Source of the DNA: JAEUSF01 sp964484145
GTDB lineage: Bacteria; Patescibacteriota; Doudnabacteria; UBA920
Assembly: GCA_964484145.1 (NCBI GenBank)
Contig: CAZAED010000013.1
Location: forward strand, 1 to 33,466
Length of the DNA stretch: 33,466 nt
Reading direction: 5' to 3'
Numbering within the stretch: the stretch's first letter is position 1; the number at the start of each line of letters is the position of its first letter. The translations under genes and the position numbers were made by a program. The notes below the pieces were generated by a model. It had not been told where the DNA came from and ran no database searches. It saw only the letters and a list, made by a program, of their open reading frames with translations. This document shows positions 8,599-15,380 of the stretch, piece after piece.

Positions 8599-9036
8599 AT
8601 GGCGGAAATTAAAACTAAGGTAAATAAAGCGAGTGTAGAAAAATTTTTGAGTACAATTAAAAATCCCGAAAAACGCGCAGACTGCTCTACCATTTGTAAA
8701 TTAATGGAGAAAGCCACAAAATCTAAAGGCGAGATGTGGGGAGCTAGTATAGTTGGTTTTGGTCGTATGAGATACAAGTACGCCAGTGGCAAAGAGGCAG
8801 AATGGATGATGATAGGTTTTTCTCCGCGCGCGCAGAACATAGCACTTTATGGTTTGAAAATTTTTCAAATGAAGGCAGATGGTATACAAGTAAATAGTAA
8901 GGAAAATAATTTTCTTTTAAAATTAGGCAAGTACAAAGAAGGCGGCGGCTGCCTTTATATAAACAAGCTTTCAGACGTTAATGTTAAAGAACTGGAAAAA
9001 ATTATAAAGCTTGCAGTGAGTCGTAAGAAAAGTTAA
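8599..9036 (+). CDS. DUF1801 (YdhG-like) family protein
   Basis: 145 residues, cytosolic, no signal peptide. The family block MWGASIVGFGRMRYKYASGK (about 46-65) followed by EWMMIGFSPRAQNIALYG (about 68-85) is diagnostic of DUF1801, a small alpha/beta family of uncertain function sometimes annotated as iron chaperone-like. The ATG start follows an AT-rich leader without a clear Shine-Dalgarno sequence. A second DUF1801 member of a different subgroup lies at 17677. Upstream is the promoter and remnant of an SRPBCC gene, suggesting that this gene inherited that promoter. Confidence 0.8.
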   Translation: MAEIKTKVNKASVEKFLSTIKNPEKRADCSTICKLMEKATKSKGEMWGASIVGFGRMRYKYASGKEAEWMMIGFSPRAQNIALYGLKIFQMKADGIQVNSKENNFLLKLGKYKEGGGCLYINKLSDVNVKELEKIIKLAVSRKKS

Positions 9037-9315
9037 CCCCCCAAACTTTTTAGTATGTATTACGTATATATTTTGTGAAGCGAAAAAGACGGTAAACTAT
9101 ATTACGGCTGTACAAATGACTTAAAGCGCCGTTTGCTAGGGCATAATGACGGTAAACTAACTTCAACTAAATACCGAAGACCTTTAAATTAATCTTTTAT
9201 AAATCATTTATTAATAAAACTGATGCCTTTGCAAGAGAAAAGTGGTTTAAAACCGGTTTCGGTTATAATCATGTGAAAAAGATGCTCGAGCAAACGCTAA
9301 AAAGTTTTGGGGGGT
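9035..9315. repeat. Inverted repeats flanking the GIY-YIG pseudogene
   Basis: Left arm 9035-9053 (AACCCCCCAAACTTTTTAG) is the reverse complement of right arm 9297-9315 apart from one inserted T and the outermost base. The arms bracket the GIY-YIG remnant almost exactly, giving a unit of about 281 bp. The right arm also supplies the G-rich ribosome-binding site of the next gene. Confidence 0.6.
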
Positions 9316-9317
9316 GA
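9055..9317 (+). pseudogene. Disrupted GIY-YIG endonuclease-like gene
   Basis: Reading from ATG 9055 gives MYYVYIL, an in-frame TGA at codon 8, then SEKDGKLYYGCTNDLKRRLL, GHNDGKLTSTKYRRPL. Near 9185 one base appears to be missing. In the shifted frame the family ending resumes: LIFYKSFINKTDAFAREKWF, KTGFGYNHVKKMLE, stopping at 9315-9317. Intact small GIY-YIG proteins read (M)YYVYILxSEKDGKLYIGxT...RRPLKLI, so both a nonsense mutation and a one-base deletion are evident. The catalytic GIY motif itself has drifted to YYG. Recent decay is likely because nearly every block is still readable. Confidence 0.8.
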
Positions 9318-9319
9318 AA

Positions 9320-9913
9320 ATGAGAAAAATAATTGTTCAAGAATTTATAAGTTTAGACGGGGTTATACAGGCTCCCGGCGGACGGAAAGAGGACCCAAGC
9401 GGTGGTTTTAAGTATGGGGGTTGGACGGCTCCTTATGGCGACAAGGTTGCTAATAAACTTTTACAAGAAGAAATGAAGCCAGCAGATCTGCTTTTAGGCA
9501 GAAAAACTTTTGACATATGGGAAAATTTTTGGCCAAAGCATGAAGATATGTGGCCTAAAATAAATCAGGTTACTAAATATGTGCTTTCTACAAGCAGAAG
9601 TAAGTCTACTTGGCAAAACTGTGTATTTTTGAAAAATTTAGGTGAAATAAAAAAACTTAAAAATTCTACTGGCACGGATATAAAAATATGGGGAAGCAGC
9701 AAATTGGTTCACTTGTTCTTAAAGAATAATTTAATAGACGAACTCTGGCTTAAAATTCACCCTGTTGTGTTAGGGAAAGGAAAAAAACTTTTTGATGAAG
9801 GAGTTATGCCGCAAGCATTTAAATTAGCCAAGAGTAAAGTTACTACCACAGGCGTTATTTTTGCTTACTACCAAAGAGCGGGAAAAGTTAAGACCGGGAA
9901 TATAGGGGAGTAA
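9320..9913 (+). CDS. Dihydrofolate reductase / RibD C-terminal-like family protein
   Basis: 197 residues from ATG 9320. The GTG at 9314 would add two residues, but the GGGGGG ribosome-binding site 9309-9314 fits the ATG. The opening MRKIIVQEFISLDGVIQAPG, the LLLGRKTFDIWENFWP block (about 58-73) and the C-terminal IKIWGSSKLVHLFLKNNLID, ELWLKIHPVVLGKGKKLF pattern are those of the YwjB/YyaP-type DHFR-fold family. Such proteins are NADPH-binding reductases of unproven substrate. The gene sits directly behind the GIY-YIG remnant and its right inverted repeat. Confidence 0.85.
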   Translation: MRKIIVQEFISLDGVIQAPGGRKEDPSGGFKYGGWTAPYGDKVANKLLQEEMKPADLLLGRKTFDIWENFWPKHEDMWPKINQVTKYVLSTSRSKSTWQNCVFLKNLGEIKKLKNSTGTDIKIWGSSKLVHLFLKNNLIDELWLKIHPVVLGKGKKLFDEGVMPQAFKLAKSKVTTTGVIFAYYQRAGKVKTGNIGE

Positions 9914-9940
9914 TAGACAGAGCCCTTAGTTATGCTAAAA

Positions 9941-9946
9941 TATAAT
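9941..9946 (+). promoter_or_regulatory. Possible -10 box (TATAAT) before the DUF1761 gene
   Basis: TATAAT sits 37 nt upstream of ATG 9984, preceded by TGCTAAAA. No recognisable -35 hexamer lies 17 nt upstream. The leader then carries AAAAGTTTTGAAGGG, which resembles the right arm of the inverted repeat at 9297 and provides a GAAGGG ribosome-binding site. Confidence 0.35.
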
Positions 9947-9983
9947 AAACATTATTATTAAAAAGTTTTGAAGGGTAAAAACT

Positions 9984-10403
9984 ATGGAACTAAATTATAA
10001 GGCTATTGTAATAGCCGCTATTGCGCAATTTATTTTTGGCGCAATTTGGTATACGCCAATTTTTGGTAAAGTATGGGGCAAAATTCACGGCTTTGACCTA
10101 GTGTCGCCGGAACAGCAGAAAGAGATGATGAAGGGTATGTGGAAGTGGTTAGTAGTGCAGTTTATATTAACGCTTGTAACTACTGTGGTGTTTGCGGTCT
10201 TAGTAACCGGCGTCTTACCAAACTGGAATATTTACTCCTTAGCGTTTTTATACTGGCTCGGGTTTATGATGCCGACCCAAGCAGCAGCAGTTATATTTGG
10301 TGGAACTAAACCTGAATGGATGCTTGCAAAAATTGCCATTTCCATTGGCGCCAGCCTAGCCTGCGTAGAAATAATTGCTGTTATTTTTAAGTGGATGATG
10401 TAG
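9984..10403 (+). CDS. DUF1761 family small membrane protein
   Basis: 139 residues with four predicted membrane helices (about 5-25, 52-75, 80-102 and 112-135). The opening NYKAIVIAAIAQFIFGAIWY with PIFGKVWGK is the DUF1761 signature. Function is unknown in the family. A GAAGGG ribosome-binding site lies 11 nt before the ATG. The gene is monocistronic in appearance, ending before a clear terminator at 10439. Confidence 0.8.
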   Translation: MELNYKAIVIAAIAQFIFGAIWYTPIFGKVWGKIHGFDLVSPEQQKEMMKGMWKWLVVQFILTLVTTVVFAVLVTGVLPNWNIYSLAFLYWLGFMMPTQAAAVIFGGTKPEWMLAKIAISIGASLACVEIIAVIFKWMM

Positions 10404-10438
10404 TCTTACAAAAGTCATCTTCGTTTATTAATTTAAAT

Positions 10439-10476
10439 CACCACCGCTCCTTTAACGGGAGCGTGGTGGTTTTTTT
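10439..10476 (+). terminator. Intrinsic terminator after DUF1761 gene
   Basis: Stem CACCA(C)CGCTCC (10439-10450) with GGAGCGTGGTG (10458-10468), one bulged C, a 7-nt loop, then a run of seven T (10470-10476). Confidence 0.8.
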
Positions 10477-10520
10477 CAATTGACAATAGGAGTATAATAT
10501 AGGTAATTAATTTTAAATTT

Positions 10521-11252
10521 ATGAAATATAAGTTTATTACCTTATGGCTATTAGGAATAGTAGGCGCGGCCGCGGTTTTGCCTTATGCTTTTACTTTGCA
10601 AAGGGACATTATAGAAAAAGTGGAGCAGCCTATGCTGGTTTTAGTCTTAGCCTCCATAGCGCAAACCGCAGTGCTTATAGCCATTGCGGTTTTCTTTGGC
10701 TTAAAAATATCTGCGCGGTTAAATTTACCGGTCTTAGAGTTCCCGTTAAAAGAAAAATTATCGTCATTCTTTAAAACCACTATTTTGTGGGGCATTATTA
10801 CCGGCGTACTAATAGTTTCGGGTGATAAAATTTTTGGAATTTATCTACCTAAGCTTTCGGTAGTTAACAGCCAAGTGGCAGTGTGGAAAACTTTGCTTGC
10901 TTCTTTGTACGGGGGAATAGTAGAGGAAATACTTTTGCGCCTTTTTGTTATGTCGCTTTTGGCTTGGCTTCTTAGTAAAATCTTCAGACAATTGGAAGTA
11001 ATTAAAAACAATTATATTATGTGGGCCGCAATTATAATTTCATCTGCGCTATTTGGTCTGGGGCATTTACCCATAACTTCCGCCCTTGCGGCCATAACCC
11101 CGCTGGTTGTTGCGCGGGCAATAGTTTTAAACGGCATTGGGGGAGTGGTATTTGGCTGGCTATTTTGGAAAAAAGGTTTAGAGTATGCTATGGTAGCCCA
11201 CTTTACCGCAGACATTGTACTTTTGTCGGTTTTGCCGTTATTATTAAAGTAA
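10521..11252 (+). CDS. CPBP family intramembrane metalloprotease (CAAX protease-like)
   Basis: 243 residues with about six to seven hydrophobic helices. The three family motifs are intact: EEILLR (Glu135, Glu136, Arg140), FGLGH (His182) and HFTAD (His227, Asp231), which supply the presumed zinc ligands and catalytic glutamate of the ABI/CPBP (Rce1-like) fold. Bacterial members are linked to bacteriocin self-immunity or membrane protein processing; the substrate here is unknown. The next gene, a YdeI/OmdA-like protein, starts 15 nt downstream, so the two are probably cotranscribed. Confidence 0.87.
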   Translation: MKYKFITLWLLGIVGAAAVLPYAFTLQRDIIEKVEQPMLVLVLASIAQTAVLIAIAVFFGLKISARLNLPVLEFPLKEKLSSFFKTTILWGIITGVLIVSGDKIFGIYLPKLSVVNSQVAVWKTLLASLYGGIVEEILLRLFVMSLLAWLLSKIFRQLEVIKNNYIMWAAIIISSALFGLGHLPITSALAAITPLVVARAIVLNGIGGVVFGWLFWKKGLEYAMVAHFTADIVLLSVLPLLLK

Positions 11253-11267
11253 TTACCTTAATTAATT

Positions 11268-11504
11268 ATGAAAGAAGAAAACCTACATAAACTTCCAGCA
11301 GATTTTAAAAAAGCTATTTTTGCTTCGCCTAAAGCTAAGAAAGTTTGGGATACTGTAACCCCCTTAGCCAAGAACGAATGGATATGCTGGGTTACTTCGG
11401 GCAAATTACAAGAAACCAGAAACATTCGCATACAAAAAGGCATTTCCAAACTCTCCGGCGGCATGCGCCGTCCTTGTTGCTGGGTAGGCTGCCCACATAG
11501 ATAA
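11268..11504 (+). CDS. YdeI/OmpD-associated (OmdA) family small protein
   Basis: 78 residues. The block KVWDTVTPLAKNEWICWV followed by SGKLQETRNIRIQKGISKLS and a terminal GGMRRPCCW matches the C-terminal OmdA domain, in which a conserved TR-x-RI segment follows a Trp/Ile helix. The family has been tied to bacteriocin protection and stress, but biochemistry is lacking. It is about as short as the domain alone, so it is a single-domain form. Three cysteines and one histidine near the end (CCWVGCPHR) could bind metal, which is speculative. It lies 15 nt after the CPBP protease gene. Confidence 0.75.
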   Translation: MKEENLHKLPADFKKAIFASPKAKKVWDTVTPLAKNEWICWVTSGKLQETRNIRIQKGISKLSGGMRRPCCWVGCPHR

Positions 11505-11551
11505 AAGCATGGGAGGAGGCAGATTGACACCCCCCCAATTTACTTTTCAAT

Positions 11552-12250
11552 ATGACAACCAACGTAAAACCTAACCAACTAAACTACGATAAATATAAAA
11601 CAAGCAAATACGATAGGGATATAATAAATTCCATTCCATTTCATAAAGAACTTCATAGAAAAATTGAAGAATTTATTTTACAGAATTTCGAGAAAAAAGA
11701 CATTTATGAAGTGTTAGATTTGGGCGTTGGAACCGGTATTACCAGCAGGCTTATAAAAGATTTATTGCCCCGCATTCATTTAGATGTTGTTGATTTTTCT
11801 AAACAAATGTTGAAAGGGGCAAAGAAAAAATTAGATAAAAAAAATGTAAGTTATATTTTTGGAGATTACTCCAAATTAAAATTCAAGAGTAAATACGACA
11901 TCGCTGTTTCGGTAATTGGAATTCATCATCAGAATACTCTGGGTAAGAAAAAGTTATTTAAAAAAATTTTTAAATTACTTAAGCTTAAAGGTATATTTAT
12001 TTTTGGTGATTTAGTAACTTACAAAAACAAATATGAAGCTGCTTACAATAATGCCTTGCATTACCATCACTTGGTGGAAAAATCAACAGATAAAAAAACT
12101 TTGGAAGAATGGGCATATCATCACCAATATTTAAATGATTTAGCTCCAATAGAAAATCAAATTGCTTGGTTAAAAAATGCAGGTTTCAAACAAGTAATTA
12201 TAAAACTTCTTAAAATGAACACTGCGCTATTAATAGCAGTAAAAAACTAA
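11552..12250 (+). CDS. Class I SAM-dependent methyltransferase
   Basis: 232 residues. Motif I VLDLGVGTG (54-62) binds SAM. The acidic end of strand 2 (LDVVDFSKQML), motif II region (YIFGDYSKL) and motif IV-like strand KYDIAVSVIGIHH follow in the order expected for a Rossmann methyltransferase. A late LLKLKGIFIFGDLVTY strand is the usual post-motif region. The substrate cannot be assigned; the IHH and H-rich C-terminal half (YHHLVEK, AYHHQYLND) is family-like for small-molecule enzymes. It is Lys-rich and AT-rich compared with the genes before it. A bidirectional terminator follows at once. Confidence 0.85.
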   Translation: MTTNVKPNQLNYDKYKTSKYDRDIINSIPFHKELHRKIEEFILQNFEKKDIYEVLDLGVGTGITSRLIKDLLPRIHLDVVDFSKQMLKGAKKKLDKKNVSYIFGDYSKLKFKSKYDIAVSVIGIHHQNTLGKKKLFKKIFKLLKLKGIFIFGDLVTYKNKYEAAYNNALHYHHLVEKSTDKKTLEEWAYHHQYLNDLAPIENQIAWLKNAGFKQVIIKLLKMNTALLIAVKN

Positions 12251-12280
12251 AAAAGTATATACCGGGGTATATACTTTTTT
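12249..12280. terminator. Bidirectional intrinsic terminator
   Basis: Inverted repeat AAAAAAGTATATA / TATATACTTTTTT around a CCGGGG centre lies between the convergent methyltransferase and DUF4430 protein genes. It offers A/T runs on both sides, so it can serve both strands. Confidence 0.8.
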
Positions 12281-12283
12281 TGT

Positions 12284-14827
12284 TTAGAACAATTTGTAGA
12301 AGAAAGAACTTATGGAAGTTAGAGCTCTTATAAACCAATTGGGTTTGTGGAGCGGTGACTGGGTTTCATCTTTGGCAACAGGCATTGATTCGGTAGCTGG
12401 CGGAGTAGGAGTGGGTGATATAACTACAACTTTTGGCTTTATGGCAGTTTTTACTTTATTTACTTTTGGCTTAGGCAGTGGCAATACTTCGGGTGTTGTT
12501 GTGGGGGTGATAACTTCTATTATAGTAGGAGTGGTGGTACTAATAGTAGAGGGAGTTGTAGTGGCCGGAGTAGATGTAGAAGTTGTAAGGGGCAGAGTAA
12601 CTAAAGTAGAAGTGCCGAGTACGGTGCCACCAGCGTTAGTGTTTCCACTGGGCTGATTATTTGTAGTGGGTTTTGAAAAATTATTTAACACACTAAGCCA
12701 GCTTTTACCTGAAGCTGCGGTTACCGCGTAACTTGTACTCCAAGTTTTGTTTGCGCTAGTTACTGAGCCATCTGCATTTTGGTTTTTGGCTAAATAGTCC
12801 ATACCGGAAAGGCCGGAAGAATTTACAATATTTTTAAAATGACTTGGGTCACCTTCTCTTACAGAATTTAGCATAGTAACCACCCAGGAAGTGGAATCTA
12901 CATTGCCCCAGCCGCCATTTTGGTTTTGGGTGGAAGCTAAATATCCAAACGCTTTGCCTGTAGCTTGTACATACCCAGGAGTTTGAAAGAAAGGGCCAAT
13001 AGCCATAACAGCGGCAGCGGTTACGTCTACACTGTCATTCCAAGAACCGTTAGGTTTTTGTTTAGAAATTATGTAAGCAATTTCTTTTTTTATAATCTCG
13101 TCATTGCCTGTATAGCCTGCGTGGGTGAGTGGAAAAATTGCAAATATGTCGTCGGTTTCTAAGCTAGTGTCACCAATTTGGTTTCCATCGAACGCATTTA
13201 CTATTGGAGTTATGTAATCGGTTTGTGTTCCGGAGTACGGATTAATACCTAAAGCCTGCAAAGCCATTGCGTGGCGTTCGTAGTCGGTTATACTGGAGGG
13301 TTGGTAATTATAATTTTGTAAATAGGTTTTAAGTTTAAGTTTTGCATTGCCTGGGTCTGCGGACGCAAAAGCAATTGCAGTCCAGTCGGTAGTTAAGCTT
13401 GAGTCAAAAGAGCCGTCAGAAGTTTGTTGCAAAGATATATAGCTAAGTGCGCTTGGAATATTAAAAGTAAGTGGCGCGCTTCCACCACCTCCGCCGCCAG
13501 AAGGAGGAGCAGGGGCGGCTTCAGCAATAGTTATTTGCGTGGTTGGGAAATAAAAATCTTCTTTTATGCCAACTTCCATTGTGCCGGTTGCGTTTAGACT
13601 AAAGCTTGCTTGGCCTAAGCTATTTACAGTTGATGTTGCAATTTCAGAAAAAGAAAAATCGGGATTAAAATTACCAATTCCTAAAGTCACTCCGGTTAGC
13701 GGAACATAAGTTCCGGTACTTAAATCATACATTTGAGCCGTAGCGGTAAAAGTTTCGCCTACGGAGACAGTGGTTTTTGAAAGAGTGGTTTTATGGGGAG
13801 AGCCAAAGAAAAAATATATAGTGTCGCCGTCTTTAACCATTGCTTGGTCTATACCCATTTGCGGAAAAGAATTATTTATAGCATAAGTCCAGTTATAGCA
13901 GTCAGGTGTGGTTAAACTTGCGGGTATAGCCACACAGTTAACTAAAAAAGAATTAAAACTGCTAAAGTAGGCGAGGTCGGTAATTTTAAAAGTAGATGAT
14001 GTTGTTTGTAAATTTTCTAAAACACCCAGTACGCTTCTGGGGGATATCGCGACTGGTGACGTGGTGCCGCTGGTTGGCGTTACTAAAATATCTGACTCGT
14101 CTCCCCCTGGTAAATCTACACTACCGGAAAAGGCTGTTGCTAAATTATTTCGAATAACTACATTAACGCTTTGTGGTTTTGGAGTTAGGCTAAACTGCTC
14201 GCTTGGAATGTATCCGCTTGCATTAACTGAAATAATTAACGGGTTAGTAGATGTTGCCACAATATCGGCCGTGCCATTTGCACTAGTAATTAAGTCCGTG
14301 CCAATTATGCTGGCTCCGCCAACCGGCTCAAAAGCAAAACTGTTTGGATTAAAACCCAAAACTGTAACTGTGCTGGTAGCGTTAACTTTTGGCGATGCTG
14401 TAGAAAGACTGACTTTTAAAGGTTGTCTGCCTAATGCCCAAAGTATTTTGTCATTTGGCTGCAGCATATAGCTGTCCATTCCAATAGAAGCAGGTTCTCC
14501 ATTTAAAAACCAAAGCCAAAAGTTGCTACTGTCGCCGGAAATTCCGTTTATGGAATTAACCAGACCGCCAAAGGAAAGCCAGGTAACATCGGCCGTAAGA
14601 CCGCTTGCGTTAAAAGCGCAAAAACCATTTACCGTAGAACTTGCGTTATTGGGTGTTACGCAGGCAGGGACAGTAAGGTTTTGATTATAAATACTTGAGG
14701 TCGGGCCTTCAACTTGAAAATTAATATTTACAGGCGATGGGTCATTGTCAGCTTGTGAAAGGGGTGGGGCAATGCTGATTATGAATGCTGCCGATAGAAT
14801 AAGGAAAAATAGTTTTGGTATTTTCAT
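12284..14827 (-). CDS. Secreted DUF4430 / alpha-alpha-barrel protein, candidate cobalamin-binding surface protein
   Basis: 847 residues. Signal peptide 1-26. A first DUF4430-like domain (about 36-140) has FWLWFLNGEPASIGMDSYML and PNDKILWALG; a beta region follows (140-218). A second DUF4430-like domain (220-345) has CYNWTYAINNSFPQMGIDQA and DGDTIYFFFG. Then come an Ig-like region (346-435), a glycine linker and an alpha/alpha-barrel of prenyltransferase/squalene-cyclase type repeats (453-716): QTSDGSF, QKPNGSW, QNQNGGW, QNADGSV, each followed by a TAxA-type helix. The Thr/Pro-rich tail (720-815) looks wall- or surface-spanning, and the C-terminus (WFIRALTSISSFFYKLF) is amphipathic. The alpha6/alpha6 barrel and the DUF4430 beta domain are the two folds of transcobalamin and intrinsic factor, here in reversed order. 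A cobalamin riboswitch upstream supports a B12 role. Binding is inferred, not shown. Confidence 0.82.
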   Translation of the reverse strand: MKIPKLFFLILSAAFIISIAPPLSQADNDPSPVNINFQVEGPTSSIYNQNLTVPACVTPNNASSTVNGFCAFNASGLTADVTWLSFGGLVNSINGISGDSSNFWLWFLNGEPASIGMDSYMLQPNDKILWALGRQPLKVSLSTASPKVNATSTVTVLGFNPNSFAFEPVGGASIIGTDLITSANGTADIVATSTNPLIISVNASGYIPSEQFSLTPKPQSVNVVIRNNLATAFSGSVDLPGGDESDILVTPTSGTTSPVAISPRSVLGVLENLQTTSSTFKITDLAYFSSFNSFLVNCVAIPASLTTPDCYNWTYAINNSFPQMGIDQAMVKDGDTIYFFFGSPHKTTLSKTTVSVGETFTATAQMYDLSTGTYVPLTGVTLGIGNFNPDFSFSEIATSTVNSLGQASFSLNATGTMEVGIKEDFYFPTTQITIAEAAPAPPSGGGGGGSAPLTFNIPSALSYISLQQTSDGSFDSSLTTDWTAIAFASADPGNAKLKLKTYLQNYNYQPSSITDYERHAMALQALGINPYSGTQTDYITPIVNAFDGNQIGDTSLETDDIFAIFPLTHAGYTGNDEIIKKEIAYIISKQKPNGSWNDSVDVTAAAVMAIGPFFQTPGYVQATGKAFGYLASTQNQNGGWGNVDSTSWVVTMLNSVREGDPSHFKNIVNSSGLSGMDYLAKNQNADGSVTSANKTWSTSYAVTAASGKSWLSVLNNFSKPTTNNQPSGNTNAGGTVLGTSTLVTLPLTTSTSTPATTTPSTISTTTPTIIEVITPTTTPEVLPLPKPKVNKVKTAIKPKVVVISPTPTPPATESMPVAKDETQSPLHKPNWFIRALTSISSFFYKLF

Positions 14828-14854
14828 GTTGATTGATTATTGATTATAAGCTTA

Positions 14855-14880
14855 CCCTCCTTCGCCAAGGCTTCGGAGGG
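14855..14880. repeat. Palindromic repeat, CGCCAAGGC family, leader copy
   Basis: CCCTCC / GGAGGG arms enclose TTCGCCAAGGCTTC. The core CGCCAAGGCTT recurs at 15459 and, in frame, in purD at 27408 and 27750. It lies 28 nt upstream of the DUF4430 gene start and would place GGAGGG, a Shine-Dalgarno-like sequence, inside a hairpin, though too far from the ATG to act normally. Confidence 0.6.
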
Positions 14881-14921
14881 CGTTTTATTTCTTTTTGATG
14901 CATACAAAAAGAAATAAAACG
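14881..14921. repeat. Perfect 16-bp inverted repeat in the DUF4430 gene leader
   Basis: CGTTTTATTTCTTTTT (14881-14896) is exactly repeated in inverse at 14906-14921 around a 9-nt loop. It follows the terminator-like hairpin on the minus strand and overlaps its U-rich tail. Confidence 0.7.
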
Positions 14922-14944
14922 AAAACCGCCTTTCCCGGGCGGTT
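14891..14944 (-). terminator. GC-rich terminator hairpin in the DUF4430 gene leader, possible riboswitch expression platform
   Basis: On the minus strand AACCGCC, loop CGGGAAA, GGCGGTT is followed by TTCGTTTTATTTCTTTTT. It lies between the cobalamin riboswitch and the start codon, so premature termination here would switch the gene off. No antiterminator pairing was established. Confidence 0.6.
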
Positions 14945-14966
14945 AAAAAATACCAAAAAGGTATTT
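14945..14966 (-). terminator. Second, weaker terminator-like hairpin in the same leader
   Basis: Minus strand AAATACC, loop TTTTT, GGTATTT leading directly into a T run. It lies just before the GC-rich hairpin in the direction of transcription, so the two are stacked. Confidence 0.45.
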
Positions 14967-14982
14967 CCTGCTCGGGAAGAAC

Positions 14983-15147
14983 GGAACCAATTGAAAAATA
15001 ATTTTTGTGAGGAAATTACAGAATTTTGAACAGATTGATCTTTAACAAATTTTGATGTTTACCCGGAGGGTAAGCGGAAAAATTTTTAAGATCAAGATGC
15101 CAAAATTATGGAATTTCCACCAAAAAGAATTTTGAGATGGGTTCCCA
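14983..15147 (-). repeat. Structured ~165-nt repeat, copy A
   Basis: A long imperfect hairpin bounded by GGAACC/GGTTCC. Its core (15031-15102; read on the minus strand GGCATCTTGAT...CCGCTTACCCTCCGGGTAA, then ACATCAAAATTT...CAATCTG) is shared with copy B at 16201-16270. The apical stem TTACCC/GGGTAA in A corresponds to TTAACC/GGTTAA in B, a compensatory base-pair change. It lies in the leader of the DUF4430 gene right after the riboswitch. Mobile hairpin or RNA element: not resolved. Confidence 0.6.
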
Positions 15148-15159
15148 TTAAGTTTAATT

Positions 15160-15318
15160 GGTAATCTGACTCAGAATAGTTGTTAGATTTTAGTTGTTAG
15201 GTGTTAGCGGTTTTGCCAACCACTACCAACTACTAACTACCAACTATCTTTTACAGTTGCGGCACAGCACCGGAATCGAACCGGACTTCCCCAAATAAAC
15301 TATTTGATTTTTAAAAGT
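15160..15318 (-). promoter_or_regulatory. Cobalamin riboswitch
   Basis: On the minus strand 15292-15251 reads GGGGAAGTCCGGTTCGATTC then CGGTGCTGTGCCGCAACTGTAA. This fits the cobalamin riboswitch consensus GGAA...GGTG...TCC...GC-GT-CC-GCAACTGTAA, with the CCGG/CCGG stem formed. The second conserved element, CTGAGTCAG-nn-ACC (consensus GAGTCAGGAGACC), is at 15174-15160. A short hairpin AAATA-GTT-TATTT precedes the core. The peripheral arm between the two elements is a hairpin of iterated TAGTTG-type words. The switch lies just downstream of a good promoter and upstream of the transcobalamin-like gene, as expected for B12-responsive repression. Confidence 0.82.
15176..15247. repeat. Iterated-word hairpin inside the riboswitch peripheral arm
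   Basis: Left arm 15176-15210 repeats TAGTTGTTAG-type words and right arm 15216-15247 repeats CCAACTACTA-type words, so the two pair as a long imperfect hairpin closed by ATAGTT/AACTAT. It resembles the word-hairpins found between purine genes further right. Confidence 0.65.
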
Positions 15319-15324
15319 AAAGGA

Positions 15325-15352
15325 ATTATATACCTTTTTTATAACTCGTCAA
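15325..15352 (-). promoter_or_regulatory. Sigma70-type promoter of the riboswitch / DUF4430 transcript
   Basis: Minus strand TTGACG (15352-15347), 16-nt spacer, TATAAT (15330-15325). The start of transcription should fall near 15318, a few nucleotides before the first riboswitch hairpin. It is one of the best-matching promoters in the window. Confidence 0.75.
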
Positions 15353-15380
15353 ATTTAGAGTAAAATTTATACAAAATACT

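Noticed and set aside
9076..9078. UGA recoding (Gly or Trp) because of the in-frame TGA in the GIY-YIG gene
   Set aside because: The same gene also has a frameshift, the position is normally Gln/Arg/Lys/Glu, and all other genes read through cleanly with the standard code.
10480..10498. TTGACA plus TATAAT promoter before the CPBP gene
   Set aside because: The two hexamers are only 7 nt apart, unusable as a pair; each alone is chance-level in AT-rich DNA.
11524..11551. TTGACA / TTCAAT promoter before the methyltransferase gene
   Set aside because: The -10 would abut the ATG, leaving no room for a start site at or before the codon.
15251..15292. tRNA T-arm / tRNA fragment on the minus strand (GGTTCGATTCC)
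   Set aside because: No D-arm, anticodon arm or matching acceptor strand is present; the longer context through GCAACTGTAA and GAGTCAG fits a cobalamin riboswitch.
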